A program made the position numbers and the translations under genes. Below, in pieces: positions 14,643-23,734 of a stretch of DNA of 64,000 bases (position 1 is its first letter; each line of letters starts with the position of its first letter). This DNA is from Marinobacter koreensis. GTDB taxonomy: Bacteria > Pseudomonadota > Gammaproteobacteria > Pseudomonadales > Oleiphilaceae. Below the pieces are notes generated by a model that saw only the letters and a program-made list of their open reading frames with translations, ran no database searches and was not told the origin of the DNA. Location: positions 310,001 through 374,000 of the forward strand of contig NZ_JAKZAJ010000001.1 in NCBI RefSeq assembly GCF_023156285.1, given 5' to 3'.

Positions 14643-16874
14643 TCAATCTCTCGATATCCGCGCCCCCAGGCCCGGGGGCGCACTTTTGAACCGGAACAGT
14701 TTGGCAAGGATGATATCCGGCAGCGACTGTATCCGGGTGTTGTAGATCTTCGCACTCTCGGTGTAGCTGTTTCTGAGCAGTGCGAGGTAGTTCTCCGTTT
14801 CCGCCATCATCGCCATGAACTGTTGAACCACCGTGTTGCCCTTCAAGTCCGGATAGTTCTCGATTCTGGCCTGAAGTGCCGCGGTTACCTGCTGCTCGAA
14901 ACCGATCAGTTGGTCTGTTTTGCCCTGGGCACCAAGGGCTGACGGATCTGCTGAGCGGAGTCTGCCGATGGCCTCCAGCAATTTTTTCTCGTGGGCAAGA
15001 TAGCCTTTTACCGCCTTTTCCAGGTTGGGCCACAGATCGTGCCGTTGCTGCAGGATGGTATCGATGTTGGCACGGGCCCGCTCAACACGGTTTTTCAGGA
15101 AGATAATGTCGTTGTAGTGGAGGATGCCAATGTACAGGCACAGTACAACCGGTACGGTCAGGGCAGACAGAATGAGGTTATCCGGACTGAAATTGCCATC
15201 CGATGCCATCAGGGCCGTTGCGGCAAAGAGGAAGAGTCCCAGGCTGAGGGCAACGCCAACGAATCCCCGGGCGCCCCGGTCCAGGATAATGTCGTCTTCC
15301 TTGTTGGCGCTGATCAGGAAGGGAGTGCCATCGTCCTGCTGGATCGTCAGGTGGTCGGGTCTGTCCCGATCCAGACCGGCAAACCCGATGCAATAGACGT
15401 TGATCAGGGTATCGAGGAAGCGCACGGTGTATCGCCGGTCACCGCGGGTTTCCGAATGGATACGGGGGTATTCGATGTCAGCGCCTTCAGGCTGGATCAG
15501 AACCTGGCCCTCGGAATCTTCCAGCCAGAAGGGCACGCATTCTGAGGTGTGCTCAATGGTGTGCCACTTTTCGTCTTTACCGGATCCACGTCGTTCCTCC
15601 ACCTTGTAGTCGAAGGCAATGCATTTCTGGTCGGTCAGCGGGTCCCTCAACGGTGGAAACGCATCGTCGGTATCGACCATGCCCTTGAGTTCCGAAAGCC
15701 CGAAACTCAGGCCCCGGGTGCTGCTGGTAGGGACCGCTTCCATCAGGCGTTTGAACTGGACGGCCCGGATTGCCAGGTAGAGCAGGGCAATCGCAAGAAT
15801 AAAGCTGGCCAGGGTCAGGGCCCAGCTGATCCAGCTATGCTGGTAGTGCCCGTGGGGTTGTCGTTCGACGATCTGCTGTGCCATTGCTGCAGTATTGTCA
15901 TCGAGTGGTGGAACGGGCAGGCGGTTTTCAACAACGCGCTGGAACATCCACTGATCGAGCCAGCCGCTGGTGCTGCGCCGGATCAGTTGCTCCAGAGCCG
16001 CGACGTCGGCCAATAGCAGGGGATTCTGTCGGGACGATTCCAGTGCGTCGAAGCGTGTTTCGTACAGCGAGGCTATGGCGGACCATTCCGCGTTGAGCCG
16101 GGCGATGCCCAGAGTGGAGAGCCCACCGGTGACGACCACTGAGAGGGTGATGACATAGATCCAGAACCGGTGGATATTCAGGGCGGTCAGTGTCAGGGCC
16201 AGTCCCAGTGCGAGCAGACCGGTGGCAATGGAAATGCGGATGGCAGCACTGAACAGTCGGTCGCCCCCGTCCACCTCCAGCGATTGGCTGGACACCATGG
16301 GTGGCAGGCTGAATCGGGACAGGTCGCGGAACACAAACTCCCGGTCTGTCGGCTGATAACGTCCGACAACCCGAGCGTGATCACCCGGAACCAGTGCCCA
16401 CTCCGAGTACATCCGGTCGCCAACCTCCCGGTAGTATGATCGCTTCAGGTGCCACTCGATACCGGATTCGGGAAAGTCCGTGTCGATTGAAACCGATCCG
16501 CTGTCGTCTTCGAGGACAAAAGGCCCGCCCCATTCGCCGGAATCCAGTGTACGAACGTGGCGATCCCCATCCGAATCCCGGTATTCCTCTTCGAGCTTGT
16601 AGCGGACGTAAACGGCCTTTTGGGTCGAGTAGGGCGTTGTGACCGTGCTGGATCGGTCACTGACCTTGCCGGCAATCGCATAGGGGCCTTCGGCCAGGGC
16701 CCCGATCGGCGTTTCTGGCAGGCGCTCGAGCTGACGGGCCTGAGACAACTGGTTCAGGCCCTCATGCATCAGATAATAGGCACCGCCCAGTGCGGCCACT
16801 GCCAGCAAGGCCATGATGAGCCGGCCGGGTTTGCTGGCAATGTTGAAACGCCGTCGGAAGTAACTGGTTTTCAA
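14643..16874 (-). CDS. LemA-like protein fused to two GIDE-type domains
   Basis: A 743-residue membrane protein if translation starts at TTG 16874-16872, which overlaps the upstream hydrolase stop (TTGA) and suggests coupling. Layout: a membrane helix (about 17-35); a GIDE-like beta domain ('GPYAIAGKVSDRSS', 'VYVRYKLEEEYRDSDG'); paired helices near 210-255; a central region; another helix; a second GIDE-like segment ('CIAFDYKVEERRGSGKDEKW'); two helices; and a C-terminal LemA helical bundle ('HYNDIIFLKNRVERARANID', 'QQRHDLWPNLEKAVKGY'). LemA and GIDE domains are each known near proteases or membrane-stress genes; the function of the fusion is unknown. An upstream extension into the hydrolase gene is a reading-frame shadow. 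Confidence 0.75.
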   Translation of the reverse strand: MKTSYFRRRFNIASKPGRLIMALLAVAALGGAYYLMHEGLNQLSQARQLERLPETPIGALAEGPYAIAGKVSDRSSTVTTPYSTQKAVYVRYKLEEEYRDSDGDRHVRTLDSGEWGGPFVLEDDSGSVSIDTDFPESGIEWHLKRSYYREVGDRMYSEWALVPGDHARVVGRYQPTDREFVFRDLSRFSLPPMVSSQSLEVDGGDRLFSAAIRISIATGLLALGLALTLTALNIHRFWIYVITLSVVVTGGLSTLGIARLNAEWSAIASLYETRFDALESSRQNPLLLADVAALEQLIRRSTSGWLDQWMFQRVVENRLPVPPLDDNTAAMAQQIVERQPHGHYQHSWISWALTLASFILAIALLYLAIRAVQFKRLMEAVPTSSTRGLSFGLSELKGMVDTDDAFPPLRDPLTDQKCIAFDYKVEERRGSGKDEKWHTIEHTSECVPFWLEDSEGQVLIQPEGADIEYPRIHSETRGDRRYTVRFLDTLINVYCIGFAGLDRDRPDHLTIQQDDGTPFLISANKEDDIILDRGARGFVGVALSLGLFLFAATALMASDGNFSPDNLILSALTVPVVLCLYIGILHYNDIIFLKNRVERARANIDTILQQRHDLWPNLEKAVKGYLAHEKKLLEAIGRLRSADPSALGAQGKTDQLIGFEQQVTAALQARIENYPDLKGNTVVQQFMAMMAETENYLALLRNSYTESAKIYNTRIQSLPDIILAKLFRFKSAPPGLGARISRD

Positions 16875-17668
16875 CTCGCCGATGCCACCCTGTCCAGGAA
16901 CTCGGAAATGGCAGCATTGACTGGCCGCGGATGGGACAGGTTGGCGGCGTGGCCTGCTCCGGGGACCGTCACGAGTGTCGCATCGGGCAATCCGTTGGCC
17001 AGAATCTCCGCCCGTTCCATCGGGATGGCGATGTCGGCCTCGCCATGAACGACCAGGGCCGGGCACCGGATCTCCGGCAGGCGTTCCGTGACGTCATCCC
17101 GGCCAGCCAGTGTCTGGAAGTTATTGCCCACGTTCGCGGCGGACATGCTTTTCCATTTGGACTTCCAGTAGTCGGCATCCTCGAAATCGCTGCCCAGAAT
17201 GATCTGGGCAATGGTGGTTCCGATTTCCGGTGTCAGTCCGTGTTCCATGAAGGTGCCAATCAGCGCCTGATAGGCGGGGATTTTCTCTTCCAGTTCCTTG
17301 CCAGCCTGGGTATCCAGAAGAATCAGGCCCTGGACCTTGTCCGGGTGGGTCAGGGCGCATCGCAGCGAGAGAAAGCCACCCTGGGACATGCCGGCGAGTA
17401 TGGCTTTTTCGACACCCAGATGATCAAGGAGCGCGGCCAGATCGTCGGCCGAGTCATAGTAGGAGAACGGAGAGGGGGCTTCGACCGCAGTCTGCCCGTG
17501 TCCCCGCTCATCCCAGACGATGCAGCGATAACGGTCTCGGAAGGCCTCCACCTGCGGCGCGAACATTTCATGGTCCATCATCAGCCCGTGGGAAAACACA
17601 AGGGCCGGGCCGCTACCGCCGGTATCTTCGTAGTAGAGGCGTTGACCGTTTACGTCTGCAAAAGCCAT
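16871..17668 (-). CDS. Alpha/beta hydrolase
   Basis: A 265-residue alpha/beta hydrolase of the 3-oxoadipate enol-lactonase/BioH-like group. The oxyanion strand 'VFSHGLMMDHEMF' is near residue 24, the nucleophile elbow is G-M-S95-Q-G-G, and the catalytic His is in 'VPGAGHAANLSHP' near the C-terminus. All triad elements are present, so it is probably an active esterase or lactonase of unknown substrate. It is transcribed just after the dehydrogenase at 17706 (37-base gap) and overlaps the LemA-GIDE start. Confidence 0.85.
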   Translation of the reverse strand: MAFADVNGQRLYYEDTGGSGPALVFSHGLMMDHEMFAPQVEAFRDRYRCIVWDERGHGQTAVEAPSPFSYYDSADDLAALLDHLGVEKAILAGMSQGGFLSLRCALTHPDKVQGLILLDTQAGKELEEKIPAYQALIGTFMEHGLTPEIGTTIAQIILGSDFEDADYWKSKWKSMSAANVGNNFQTLAGRDDVTERLPEIRCPALVVHGEADIAIPMERAEILANGLPDATLVTVPGAGHAANLSHPRPVNAAISEFLDRVASAS

Positions 17669-17705
17669 GGCATGTCCTTATTTTTGTTGAGGTAAGTTCT
17701 GGAGA

Positions 17706-18575
17706 CTAGCCAAGCTTCTGGAGGTAATCAAACACCGCTGCAAAATCGTCGCGTCCGTGTCCTGCGCTGTTCGCCTGGCCATAGACGGATTTGGCAAGGC
17801 CGGCGAGGAACAGGGGCTGCTTCTCTTCATACGCGGTCAGGTCCAGCAGATGCAGATCCTTGAGCATCAGTTCCAGCGGAAACTGGGCGTCATAATCGGC
17901 ATCCTTGATCAGCCCGGCCTTGCCCTTCAGGAAGGGCGCCGTAACCGGCAGGTTGGGAAGCGTATCCATCAGGAAATCCCGGCTGAAACCGAGTTTCTCA
18001 CCGAGTAGTGCGGTTTCGGAGTACACCAGCATGTTCTGGGCAAGCAGCGCGTTGACGAGCATCTTGAAAGCGCTGCCCTGGCCGGACTCTCCGACGTGCA
18101 GGATCTTCTGGCCCATATGTTCCAGCAGCGGACGAACCTGCTCGACATCGTCGGATTCGCCACCGAGCAGGAACGTGAGCTCGCCAGTCTCTGCGGGCAT
18201 TTTGGTCCCGGCCACCGGGGCGTCCAGAAACCGCAATCCCCGGGCCTGGGCCCGTTGCGCGCATTCGCGGGTAAACGATGGGTTTACCGTAGAGCAATTA
18301 ACCCAGAGAGCGCCGTCACTCATCGCCTCGACAAAGCCCAGGTCGCCAAAAGCGACTTGTTCGACTACCTCAGGCGCGCTGAGCATGGTGAATACCACCT
18401 CTGCGTCAGCAACGGCATCCCGGGCGGAGTCTGCAGTCAGGGCGCCGGCATCCTTGAGCGGCGCCATGGCCTCGGACGACCGGTTGAAGACCGTTAGCGT
18501 GATGCCGTCTTGCTTGAGCAGGTTGTTGGCCATCCGACTGCCCATGATACCGAGACCAATAAACGTGGCTTTCAT
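17706..18575 (-). CDS. NAD(P)-dependent beta-hydroxyacid dehydrogenase
   Basis: A 289-residue member of the 3-hydroxyisobutyrate dehydrogenase/GLYR family. The N-terminal Rossmann motif is 'FIGLGIMGSRMANNLL'; the substrate signature is 'FLDAPVAGTKMPAETGELTFLLGG'; the catalytic Lys lies in 'GSAFKMLVNALLAQ'. It oxidises a beta-hydroxyacid or reduces a semialdehyde (3-hydroxyisobutyrate, tartronate semialdehyde or succinic semialdehyde are options). It leads a three-gene minus-strand group with the hydrolase and the LemA-GIDE gene. A GGAG-type ribosome site precedes the ATG. Confidence 0.88.
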   Translation of the reverse strand: MKATFIGLGIMGSRMANNLLKQDGITLTVFNRSSEAMAPLKDAGALTADSARDAVADAEVVFTMLSAPEVVEQVAFGDLGFVEAMSDGALWVNCSTVNPSFTRECAQRAQARGLRFLDAPVAGTKMPAETGELTFLLGGESDDVEQVRPLLEHMGQKILHVGESGQGSAFKMLVNALLAQNMLVYSETALLGEKLGFSRDFLMDTLPNLPVTAPFLKGKAGLIKDADYDAQFPLELMLKDLHLLDLTAYEEKQPLFLAGLAKSVYGQANSAGHGRDDFAAVFDYLQKLG

Positions 18576-18801
18576 AGGGTTCTCCTTGGTCGTTGGTTTG
18601 GATTCAGGTATTCGAGCGAATCCTTAGAACGGTTCTGTTTTGCCCCAGGGACAGGAGCGATCAGCGTTTACTTCCCAAGGGCATAATCTGTTTTCGTTGG
18701 GGCGAAATCAGTCTAATGCAATGGCTGAAGCGGATGGTGGACGGAAGCGGGCGGTACTAAGCTCAAAATTAGAGGCTGCGTTACCTGAGGGAGTAACGGA
18801 G

Positions 18802-19437
18802 ATGAATAAAGTAGACTGGAGAATTAAAGGGCTTGAATTCGTAAACTGTAACTGTGATCTGGGTTGTCCGTGTCAGTTTATGGGGCGGCCGACTCACGGT
18901 GACTGCCAGGCGTTTGCCGCGGTCAAGATCGAGGAGGGGTATTTGGGGGATACGTCCCTTGACGGGCTATCTTTTGCCATGACGCTGAAATGGCCCGGGG
19001 CCATTCATGAGGGCAATGGGCAGGCACAGGCCTTTGTGGATGAGCGGGCAACGCCGGAGCAGCGGGATGCCATTATGGCCATCCTTTCCGGGGATACCTC
19101 GGAACCGGGGGCGACCTTTTTCAATGTGTTTGCCAGCACGATGACCCATATGCACGATCCGATATTCTGTCCGATCGATGTGTCCTGTGACGTGGAGGGG
19201 CGTCACGCCAAGGTTCGTGTTGCGGATCTGGTGGAGGCGGCCGGAGAGCCCATTATCAATCCGGTTTCCGGGGAAGCTCATCGCGCACGGATTGATTTGC
19301 CGAATGGGTTCGAGTATGCCATCGCAGAGGTGGCCAGCGGACACACCGACGCTCATGCCGGAATTCCGATGAAACTCGATGCATCGCATTGCCACCTGTC
19401 GCATCTGGATATCGGCCCCACCGGTGTTCATCGGTGA
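18802..19437 (+). CDS. DUF1326 domain protein
   Basis: A 211-residue soluble protein starting MNKVDWRIKGLEFVNCNCDLGCPCQF. The N-terminal Cys motif (C-N-C-x3-C-P-C) plus the following 'THGDC' is characteristic of DUF1326 and looks metal- or redox-active. Several His residues lie near 'STMTHMHDPIFCPIDVSC' and at the C-terminus ('DASHCHLSHLD'). Biochemistry is not established. It is followed after 7 bases by a DUF2182 membrane protein, a recurrent pairing that suggests one metal-related system. Start chosen from GGAG 10 bases upstream; longer in-frame extensions lack family sequence. Confidence 0.8.
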   Translation: MNKVDWRIKGLEFVNCNCDLGCPCQFMGRPTHGDCQAFAAVKIEEGYLGDTSLDGLSFAMTLKWPGAIHEGNGQAQAFVDERATPEQRDAIMAILSGDTSEPGATFFNVFASTMTHMHDPIFCPIDVSCDVEGRHAKVRVADLVEAAGEPIINPVSGEAHRARIDLPNGFEYAIAEVASGHTDAHAGIPMKLDASHCHLSHLDIGPTGVHR

Positions 19438-19444
19438 GGCGAAG

Positions 19445-20209
19445 ATGACCGCTTTGCGCGCGCGGTGGCTGTCCCGGGAATCCGTTGTCACGATGGTCGG
19501 CCTGATCGCGCTCACAGCGTTGAGTTGGTGGTATCTGTTCGGGCTGGCGGCAGATATGTCTGTAGGCGGGACCGGAGGGCTGATGACTTTTCGGCACTGG
19601 GCACCGTCGTATTTTGGCATGATGTTGGTTATGTGGATGGTTATGATGATTGCCATGATGACGCCCAGCGCCGTGCCCATGGTCCTGCTGTATCGTCAGG
19701 TGGCGAGAAAGAATCGGCTGTCTCACGCATCGTTGGGAGCCTGGCTGTTTACGGCAGGCTATCTTGTGATCTGGGCCGTTTTTTCGCTGTTGGCCACCTC
19801 GCTGCAGTGGCTGCTTGATGAACAGGCCCTGCTCAGTCCCATGATGCGGAGTCAGAGCGCAATGTTCAGCGGAATGACGTTGATTGGTGTCGGCCTTTAC
19901 CAGTTTTCCCACCTGAAACAGGCCTGTTTGCGACATTGCCGAGGGCCTTTGTTTTTTATCTCTCAGCATTGGCGTCCCGGGTTACGGGGTGCTTTCCGGA
20001 TGGGCATCGTTCACGGGGGATACTGTGTCGGATGTTGCGGTGCCCTGATGGCCCTGTTGTTCGTGGGTGGGGTCATGGATCTGGCTGTGATAGCAGCAAT
20101 TGCCCTGGTGGTCCTGCTGGAGAAAATCATGCCCGGAGGCCAAAAGCTGGCTCGGGGACTTGGGGTTGCGGCAATGGCCCTTGGAACGGGAGTGATTGCT
20201 GCAGGTTGA
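19445..20209 (+). CDS. DUF2182 predicted metal-binding membrane protein
   Basis: A 254-residue inner-membrane protein with about six helices. The helix '[21 protein letters not shown]' (about residues 59-79) is exceptionally Met-rich and is the DUF2182/COG5486 hallmark. A later segment '[21 protein letters not shown]' adds Cys and His. Met/Cys/His-rich membrane helices suggest copper handling, but this is inference. The ATG is 7 bases after the DUF1326 stop, so the two are almost certainly co-transcribed. Confidence 0.82.
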   Translation: MTALRARWLSRESVVTMVGLIALTALSWWYLFGLAADMSVGGTGGLMTFRHWAPSYFGMMLVMWMVMMIAMMTPSAVPMVLLYRQVARKNRLSHASLGAWLFTAGYLVIWAVFSLLATSLQWLLDEQALLSPMMRSQSAMFSGMTLIGVGLYQFSHLKQACLRHCRGPLFFISQHWRPGLRGAFRMGIVHGGYCVGCCGALMALLFVGGVMDLAVIAAIALVVLLEKIMPGGQKLARGLGVAAMALGTGVIAAG

Positions 20210-20249
20210 ACCGCTCGCCCAGCAACGGTGCCGGACGAGCGGTCGTCGG

Positions 20250-20897
20250 TCAGGCAGCCTCTTCAGCGATCTCGCGGAAGGCCGAAACCAGTGTCTTGGG
20301 CTCCTGTGCGCCCGAGATAAGGTATTTCTGGTTGATAATGAAAGCGGGGACCGAGGAAATGCCGGCCTGTTGATAGGTCGCCTCATCCTCTCGGACGATG
20401 TCTGTATAGGCATCGGATGCGAGTATTTTTCTGGCCTCGTCTTCGTCGAGCCCGATACTCCGGGCGCACCGGACAAGAATCTCGGGATCAGAGACGTTTT
20501 CGGCCTCGCCGAAATAGGCGTAGAACAACGCTTTTTTCATCTCGGTCTGCTGGCCCTGTTCCGCCGCCCACTTCACCAGCCGATGTGCATCGAAAGTGTT
20601 GCGGGTGTGTCGTTCCTGCATCTTCTCGAAGTTGAGGCCCAGATCCTTTGCGATCGCCATCATCTGGGACTGATTCGCGCGCATTTCGTCTTCAGTCCGA
20701 CCATACTTCCGGGCCAGAGCCGGGAGGATCGGCTCGCCGTCACCCTCGGGGTCCGGGTTCAGTTCGAAGGCATGCCACTGAATGACGAATTCATGCTCGG
20801 AGGCCAGCTCTTCCATCGCCTTCTCCAGCCTGGCATAGCCAATGGCACACCAGGGGCAGGCGATGTCGGAAACAATGTCGATTTGTATCTTGCTCAT
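20250..20897 (-). CDS. DsbA family oxidoreductase, FrnE/HCCA-isomerase type
   Basis: A 215-residue thioredoxin-fold protein with the active-site motif C14-P-W-C17 near the N-terminus and a long helical insertion ('[23 protein letters not shown]', '[15 protein letters not shown]'). The cis-Pro loop is '[21 protein letters not shown]'. There is no signal peptide, so it is probably cytoplasmic, unlike classical DsbA. FrnE homologues protect against oxidative and metal stress. It converges with the DUF2182 gene; the short gap has a CCGCTCG/CGAGCGG dyad that may be a weak bidirectional terminator. Confidence 0.88.
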   Translation of the reverse strand: MSKIQIDIVSDIACPWCAIGYARLEKAMEELASEHEFVIQWHAFELNPDPEGDGEPILPALARKYGRTEDEMRANQSQMMAIAKDLGLNFEKMQERHTRNTFDAHRLVKWAAEQGQQTEMKKALFYAYFGEAENVSDPEILVRCARSIGLDEDEARKILASDAYTDIVREDEATYQQAGISSVPAFIINQKYLISGAQEPKTLVSAFREIAEEAA

Positions 20898-20975
20898 GGT
20901 GGCTCCTATCGATTATCGGGCCGAGTCGTGGTATATCAGCAGCCCTGTTGTTCACCTTTTCCGGAATCATTAGAC

Positions 20976-21542
20976 ATGCCAAAAGCCAGCGAGATCAAAA
21001 AAAATCAGGCCATCGAATACGAGGGCCGCGTCTATTTCGTCAAGGATATCGAGCGTTCCGTCCCCCAGGGCCGTGCCGGTGGCAGTCTGTATCGGATGCG
21101 TATGTACGACGTCGTCACTAACCAGAAGCTGGACGAAACCTTCAAGGATTCCGACATGCTCAATCTGGCAGATCTGGTACGGCGGCCGGCGACCTTTTCC
21201 TACGCCGACGGCGATGAATACGTGTTCATGGACTCAGAAGATTTCACCCAGTACATGCTGAATCGGGAAGCCATCGAAGACGAGCTGTTGTTTATCAACG
21301 AAGACACCCAGGGCCTGATGGTCATTCTGGTGAGCGATGCGCCCGTGGCGCTGGATCTGCCGCCGACGGTGGAACTTCAGATTGAGGAGACCGATCCATC
21401 GGTGAAAGGCGGCTCTGCGACCGCGCGTACCAAGCCTGCACGGCTCACCACCGGTCTGGTGGTGCAGGTGCCCGAGCACATTTCCACCGGCGATCGGATC
21501 AAGATCAATGTCGAGGAGCGCAAGTTCCTGAGCCGGGCCTGA
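20976..21542 (+). CDS. yeiP: Elongation factor P-like protein EfpL/YeiP
   Basis: A 188-residue EF-P paralogue starting [41 protein letters not shown]. It has three beta-barrel domains: KOW-like (about 1-65), a central OB domain ('[18 protein letters not shown]') and a C-terminal OB domain ('[31 protein letters not shown]'). In the first domain the loop that carries the modified Lys in EF-P reads S-V-P-Q-G-R-A-G, the YeiP/EfpL form. It relieves ribosome stalling at certain proline-containing motifs. It is divergent from the DsbA-like gene. Confidence 0.9.
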   Translation: MPKASEIKKNQAIEYEGRVYFVKDIERSVPQGRAGGSLYRMRMYDVVTNQKLDETFKDSDMLNLADLVRRPATFSYADGDEYVFMDSEDFTQYMLNREAIEDELLFINEDTQGLMVILVSDAPVALDLPPTVELQIEETDPSVKGGSATARTKPARLTTGLVVQVPEHISTGDRIKINVEERKFLSRA

Positions 21543-21551
21543 GCCGTCTGG

Positions 21552-22247
21552 CTAGGTTACTGAATCAATCTCGTCCCGGGTCAGTGGTCGATACTGTCCC
21601 GGGGCCAGATCCGTTCCAAGAACCAGATCGCCCATCCTTTCCCGGTGCAGGGATGTTACCCGGTTACCAACGGCACGAAACATACGCTTCACCTGGTGGT
21701 AACGCCCCTCATAGATCGTGACCCGCGCTTCAAACTCTCCCAGCTGCTCCAGCTTCGCCGGTGAAGTGGTCAGTCCCTCGTAGGCAAACCAGATGCCTTC
21801 GGCGAATCGTTCAACCGCCTCTTTCGTAACCGGCCATTCCGTGGTCACCCGGTAGACCTTGGGTATCTTGATCCGGGGTTCGGTCAAACGACGGGACCAT
21901 TGTCCATCGCTGCTGAGGATCAGAAGCCCCGTGCTGGCCCGGTCGAGGCGACCGCCAATGTGGAGGTGGGGGCGGAGCCTTTCATCGATCAGGTCCAGCA
22001 CGGTCGGATGGACGGGGTCAGTGGTGGCGCTGAGGTAACCGGCGGGTTTGTGAAGCATGAGGTAATAGGCCGGTTCTGCCCGTTGGAGGATATCGTTGTC
22101 GATCCGAACCTCCCGGAATCGGCTGATGTCGCTTGTCCCATCCCGGCAAACGCCGCCATCGACGTAAATCCGACCCGATGCCAGCAATCGGTTGGCATCC
22201 CGTCGGCTGATGCCGTTCTGGTTGCTGAGAATCCGGGAAAGTTTCAT
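21552..22247 (-). CDS. 16S/23S rRNA pseudouridine synthase, RsuA family
   Basis: A 231-residue enzyme with an N-terminal S4 RNA-binding domain (MKLSRILSNQNGISRRDANRLL to about residue 60) and a RsuA-type catalytic domain. The catalytic Asp is D102 in 'GGRLDRASTGLLIL'. The 'IYEGRYHQVKRMF' motif II is intact. The family includes RsuA (16S U516), RluB, RluE and RluF; the exact target cannot be fixed here, but S4 presence and length favour RsuA. It is divergent from eutB. Confidence 0.9.
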   Translation of the reverse strand: MKLSRILSNQNGISRRDANRLLASGRIYVDGGVCRDGTSDISRFREVRIDNDILQRAEPAYYLMLHKPAGYLSATTDPVHPTVLDLIDERLRPHLHIGGRLDRASTGLLILSSDGQWSRRLTEPRIKIPKVYRVTTEWPVTKEAVERFAEGIWFAYEGLTTSPAKLEQLGEFEARVTIYEGRYHQVKRMFRAVGNRVTSLHRERMGDLVLGTDLAPGQYRPLTRDEIDSVT

Positions 22248-22315
22248 AGTGCTTGTCAGGGCAGGTCGTCAGGATCCGGCTGCGGATGCTGACGTTTTAC
22301 AGGAGGCGGGCACGG

Positions 22316-23734
22316 ATGGGCAAGGCTTATCGCTATACCCTGGGGCAGCGGGTGTATCGTTTCGGCGGGCTGGCGGAGCTGATGGCGAGAGCGACGCCGG
22401 CTCGGTCTGGGGACCGGTTGGCCGGTGTGATGGCTCGGTCTGCCGAGGAACGGGTCGTTGCGCAGATGGCCCTCGCCGAGGTGCCCCTGAAAGCGTTTCT
22501 GAACGAAGCACTGATCCCCTACGAAACCGACGAAATTACCCGCCTGATTCTGGACGATCATCAATTGAGCCCTTTCGAACCCATTGCGCATCTGACGGTG
22601 GGTGACTTCCGGAACTGGCTGCTCAGCGATGATGCCACGCCGGAGGTACTGACCGACCTTCGCCCCGGACTGACACCGGAAATGGTCGCGGCGGTGAGCA
22701 AGCTGATGCGCAACCAGGACCTGATCCTGGTTGCAAAAAAATGTCGTGTCCACACCGCCTTTCGCAGCTCCATTGGCCAGCCCGGGCGGTTGTCCACCCG
22801 GCTGCAGCCCAACCACCCCACCGATGACGTTACCGGCATTGCGGCCAGTATCCTGGATGGGCTGCTCTACGGAAACGGGGACGCCGTGATAGGCATCAAT
22901 CCCGCTACCGATAATGTGTCCCAGAGCATCCGGTTGCTCAATCTGGTTAATGACGTGATCCGTGAATATGCCATTCCAACCCAGTCCTGTGTGCTGACAC
23001 ACGTGACCAATACGCTCGAGGCGATCGAACAGGGCGCGCCAGTGGATCTCGTGTTCCAGTCCGTTGGCGGTACCGAGGCGACGAACCGCAGCTTCGGCGT
23101 GAATCTGTCGTTGTTAAACGAGGCGCAGGATGCGGCATTGGCACTCAATCGTGGAACGGTGGGGGACAATGTGATGTATTTCGAGACCGGGCAGGGCAGT
23201 GCCCTCTCCGCAGGCGCCCATCACGGGCTGGATCAGCAGACCTGCGAGGCCCGTGCCTACGCCGTTGCCCGCAAGTTTGAGCCACTGCTGGTAAATACCG
23301 TCGTCGGTTTTATCGGTCCCGAATACCTGTTTGATGGCAAGGAAATCATCCGGGCCGGCCTGGAGGATCATTTCTGTGGCAAGTTGCTGGGCCTGCCCAT
23401 GGGTTGTGACATCTGCTACACCAACCATGCGGAAGCCGACCAGAACGACATGGATAACTTGCTGACCCTGCTGGGTGTGGCCGGGTGCAACTTCATCATG
23501 GGCATCCCCGGATCGGACGACATCATGCTGAACTACCAGACCACCTCATTTCACGATGCGCTGTATGTGCGACAGGTCCTCGGTCTCAGGCCTGCACCGG
23601 AATTTGAGCGCTGGCTGGTGGACATGCAGATCATCCAGAGCGGGACAGGCTCCTTGATGGAGGGTTTGCCGGAACGATTTGTGACGGCATTGAAGCGCCT
23701 GCCTTCGGATGGGACAGGAGTCGGGCATGGCTGA
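22316..23734 (+). CDS. eutB: Ethanolamine ammonia-lyase large subunit EutB
   Basis: A 472-residue catalytic subunit of the adenosylcobalamin-dependent enzyme that converts ethanolamine to acetaldehyde and ammonia. It begins MGKAYRYTLGQRVYRFGGLAELMARA after an AGGAGG nine bases upstream. It has the TIM-barrel signatures 'CRVHTAFRSSIGQPGRLSTRLQPNHP', 'DGLLYGNGDAVIGINPATD' and 'GLPMGCDICYTNHAEADQND'. Length is normal. It overlaps eutC by 8 bases. No microcompartment, aldehyde dehydrogenase or EutA genes are nearby. Confidence 0.95.
   Translation: MGKAYRYTLGQRVYRFGGLAELMARATPARSGDRLAGVMARSAEERVVAQMALAEVPLKAFLNEALIPYETDEITRLILDDHQLSPFEPIAHLTVGDFRNWLLSDDATPEVLTDLRPGLTPEMVAAVSKLMRNQDLILVAKKCRVHTAFRSSIGQPGRLSTRLQPNHPTDDVTGIAASILDGLLYGNGDAVIGINPATDNVSQSIRLLNLVNDVIREYAIPTQSCVLTHVTNTLEAIEQGAPVDLVFQSVGGTEATNRSFGVNLSLLNEAQDAALALNRGTVGDNVMYFETGQGSALSAGAHHGLDQQTCEARAYAVARKFEPLLVNTVVGFIGPEYLFDGKEIIRAGLEDHFCGKLLGLPMGCDICYTNHAEADQNDMDNLLTLLGVAGCNFIMGIPGSDDIMLNYQTTSFHDALYVRQVLGLRPAPEFERWLVDMQIIQSGTGSLMEGLPERFVTALKRLPSDGTGVGHG

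Noticed and set aside
20211..20242. CCGCTCG/CGAGCGG dyad between the DUF2182 and DsbA-like genes
   Set aside because: The loop is 18 bases and no T-run follows, so I do not list it as a terminator.
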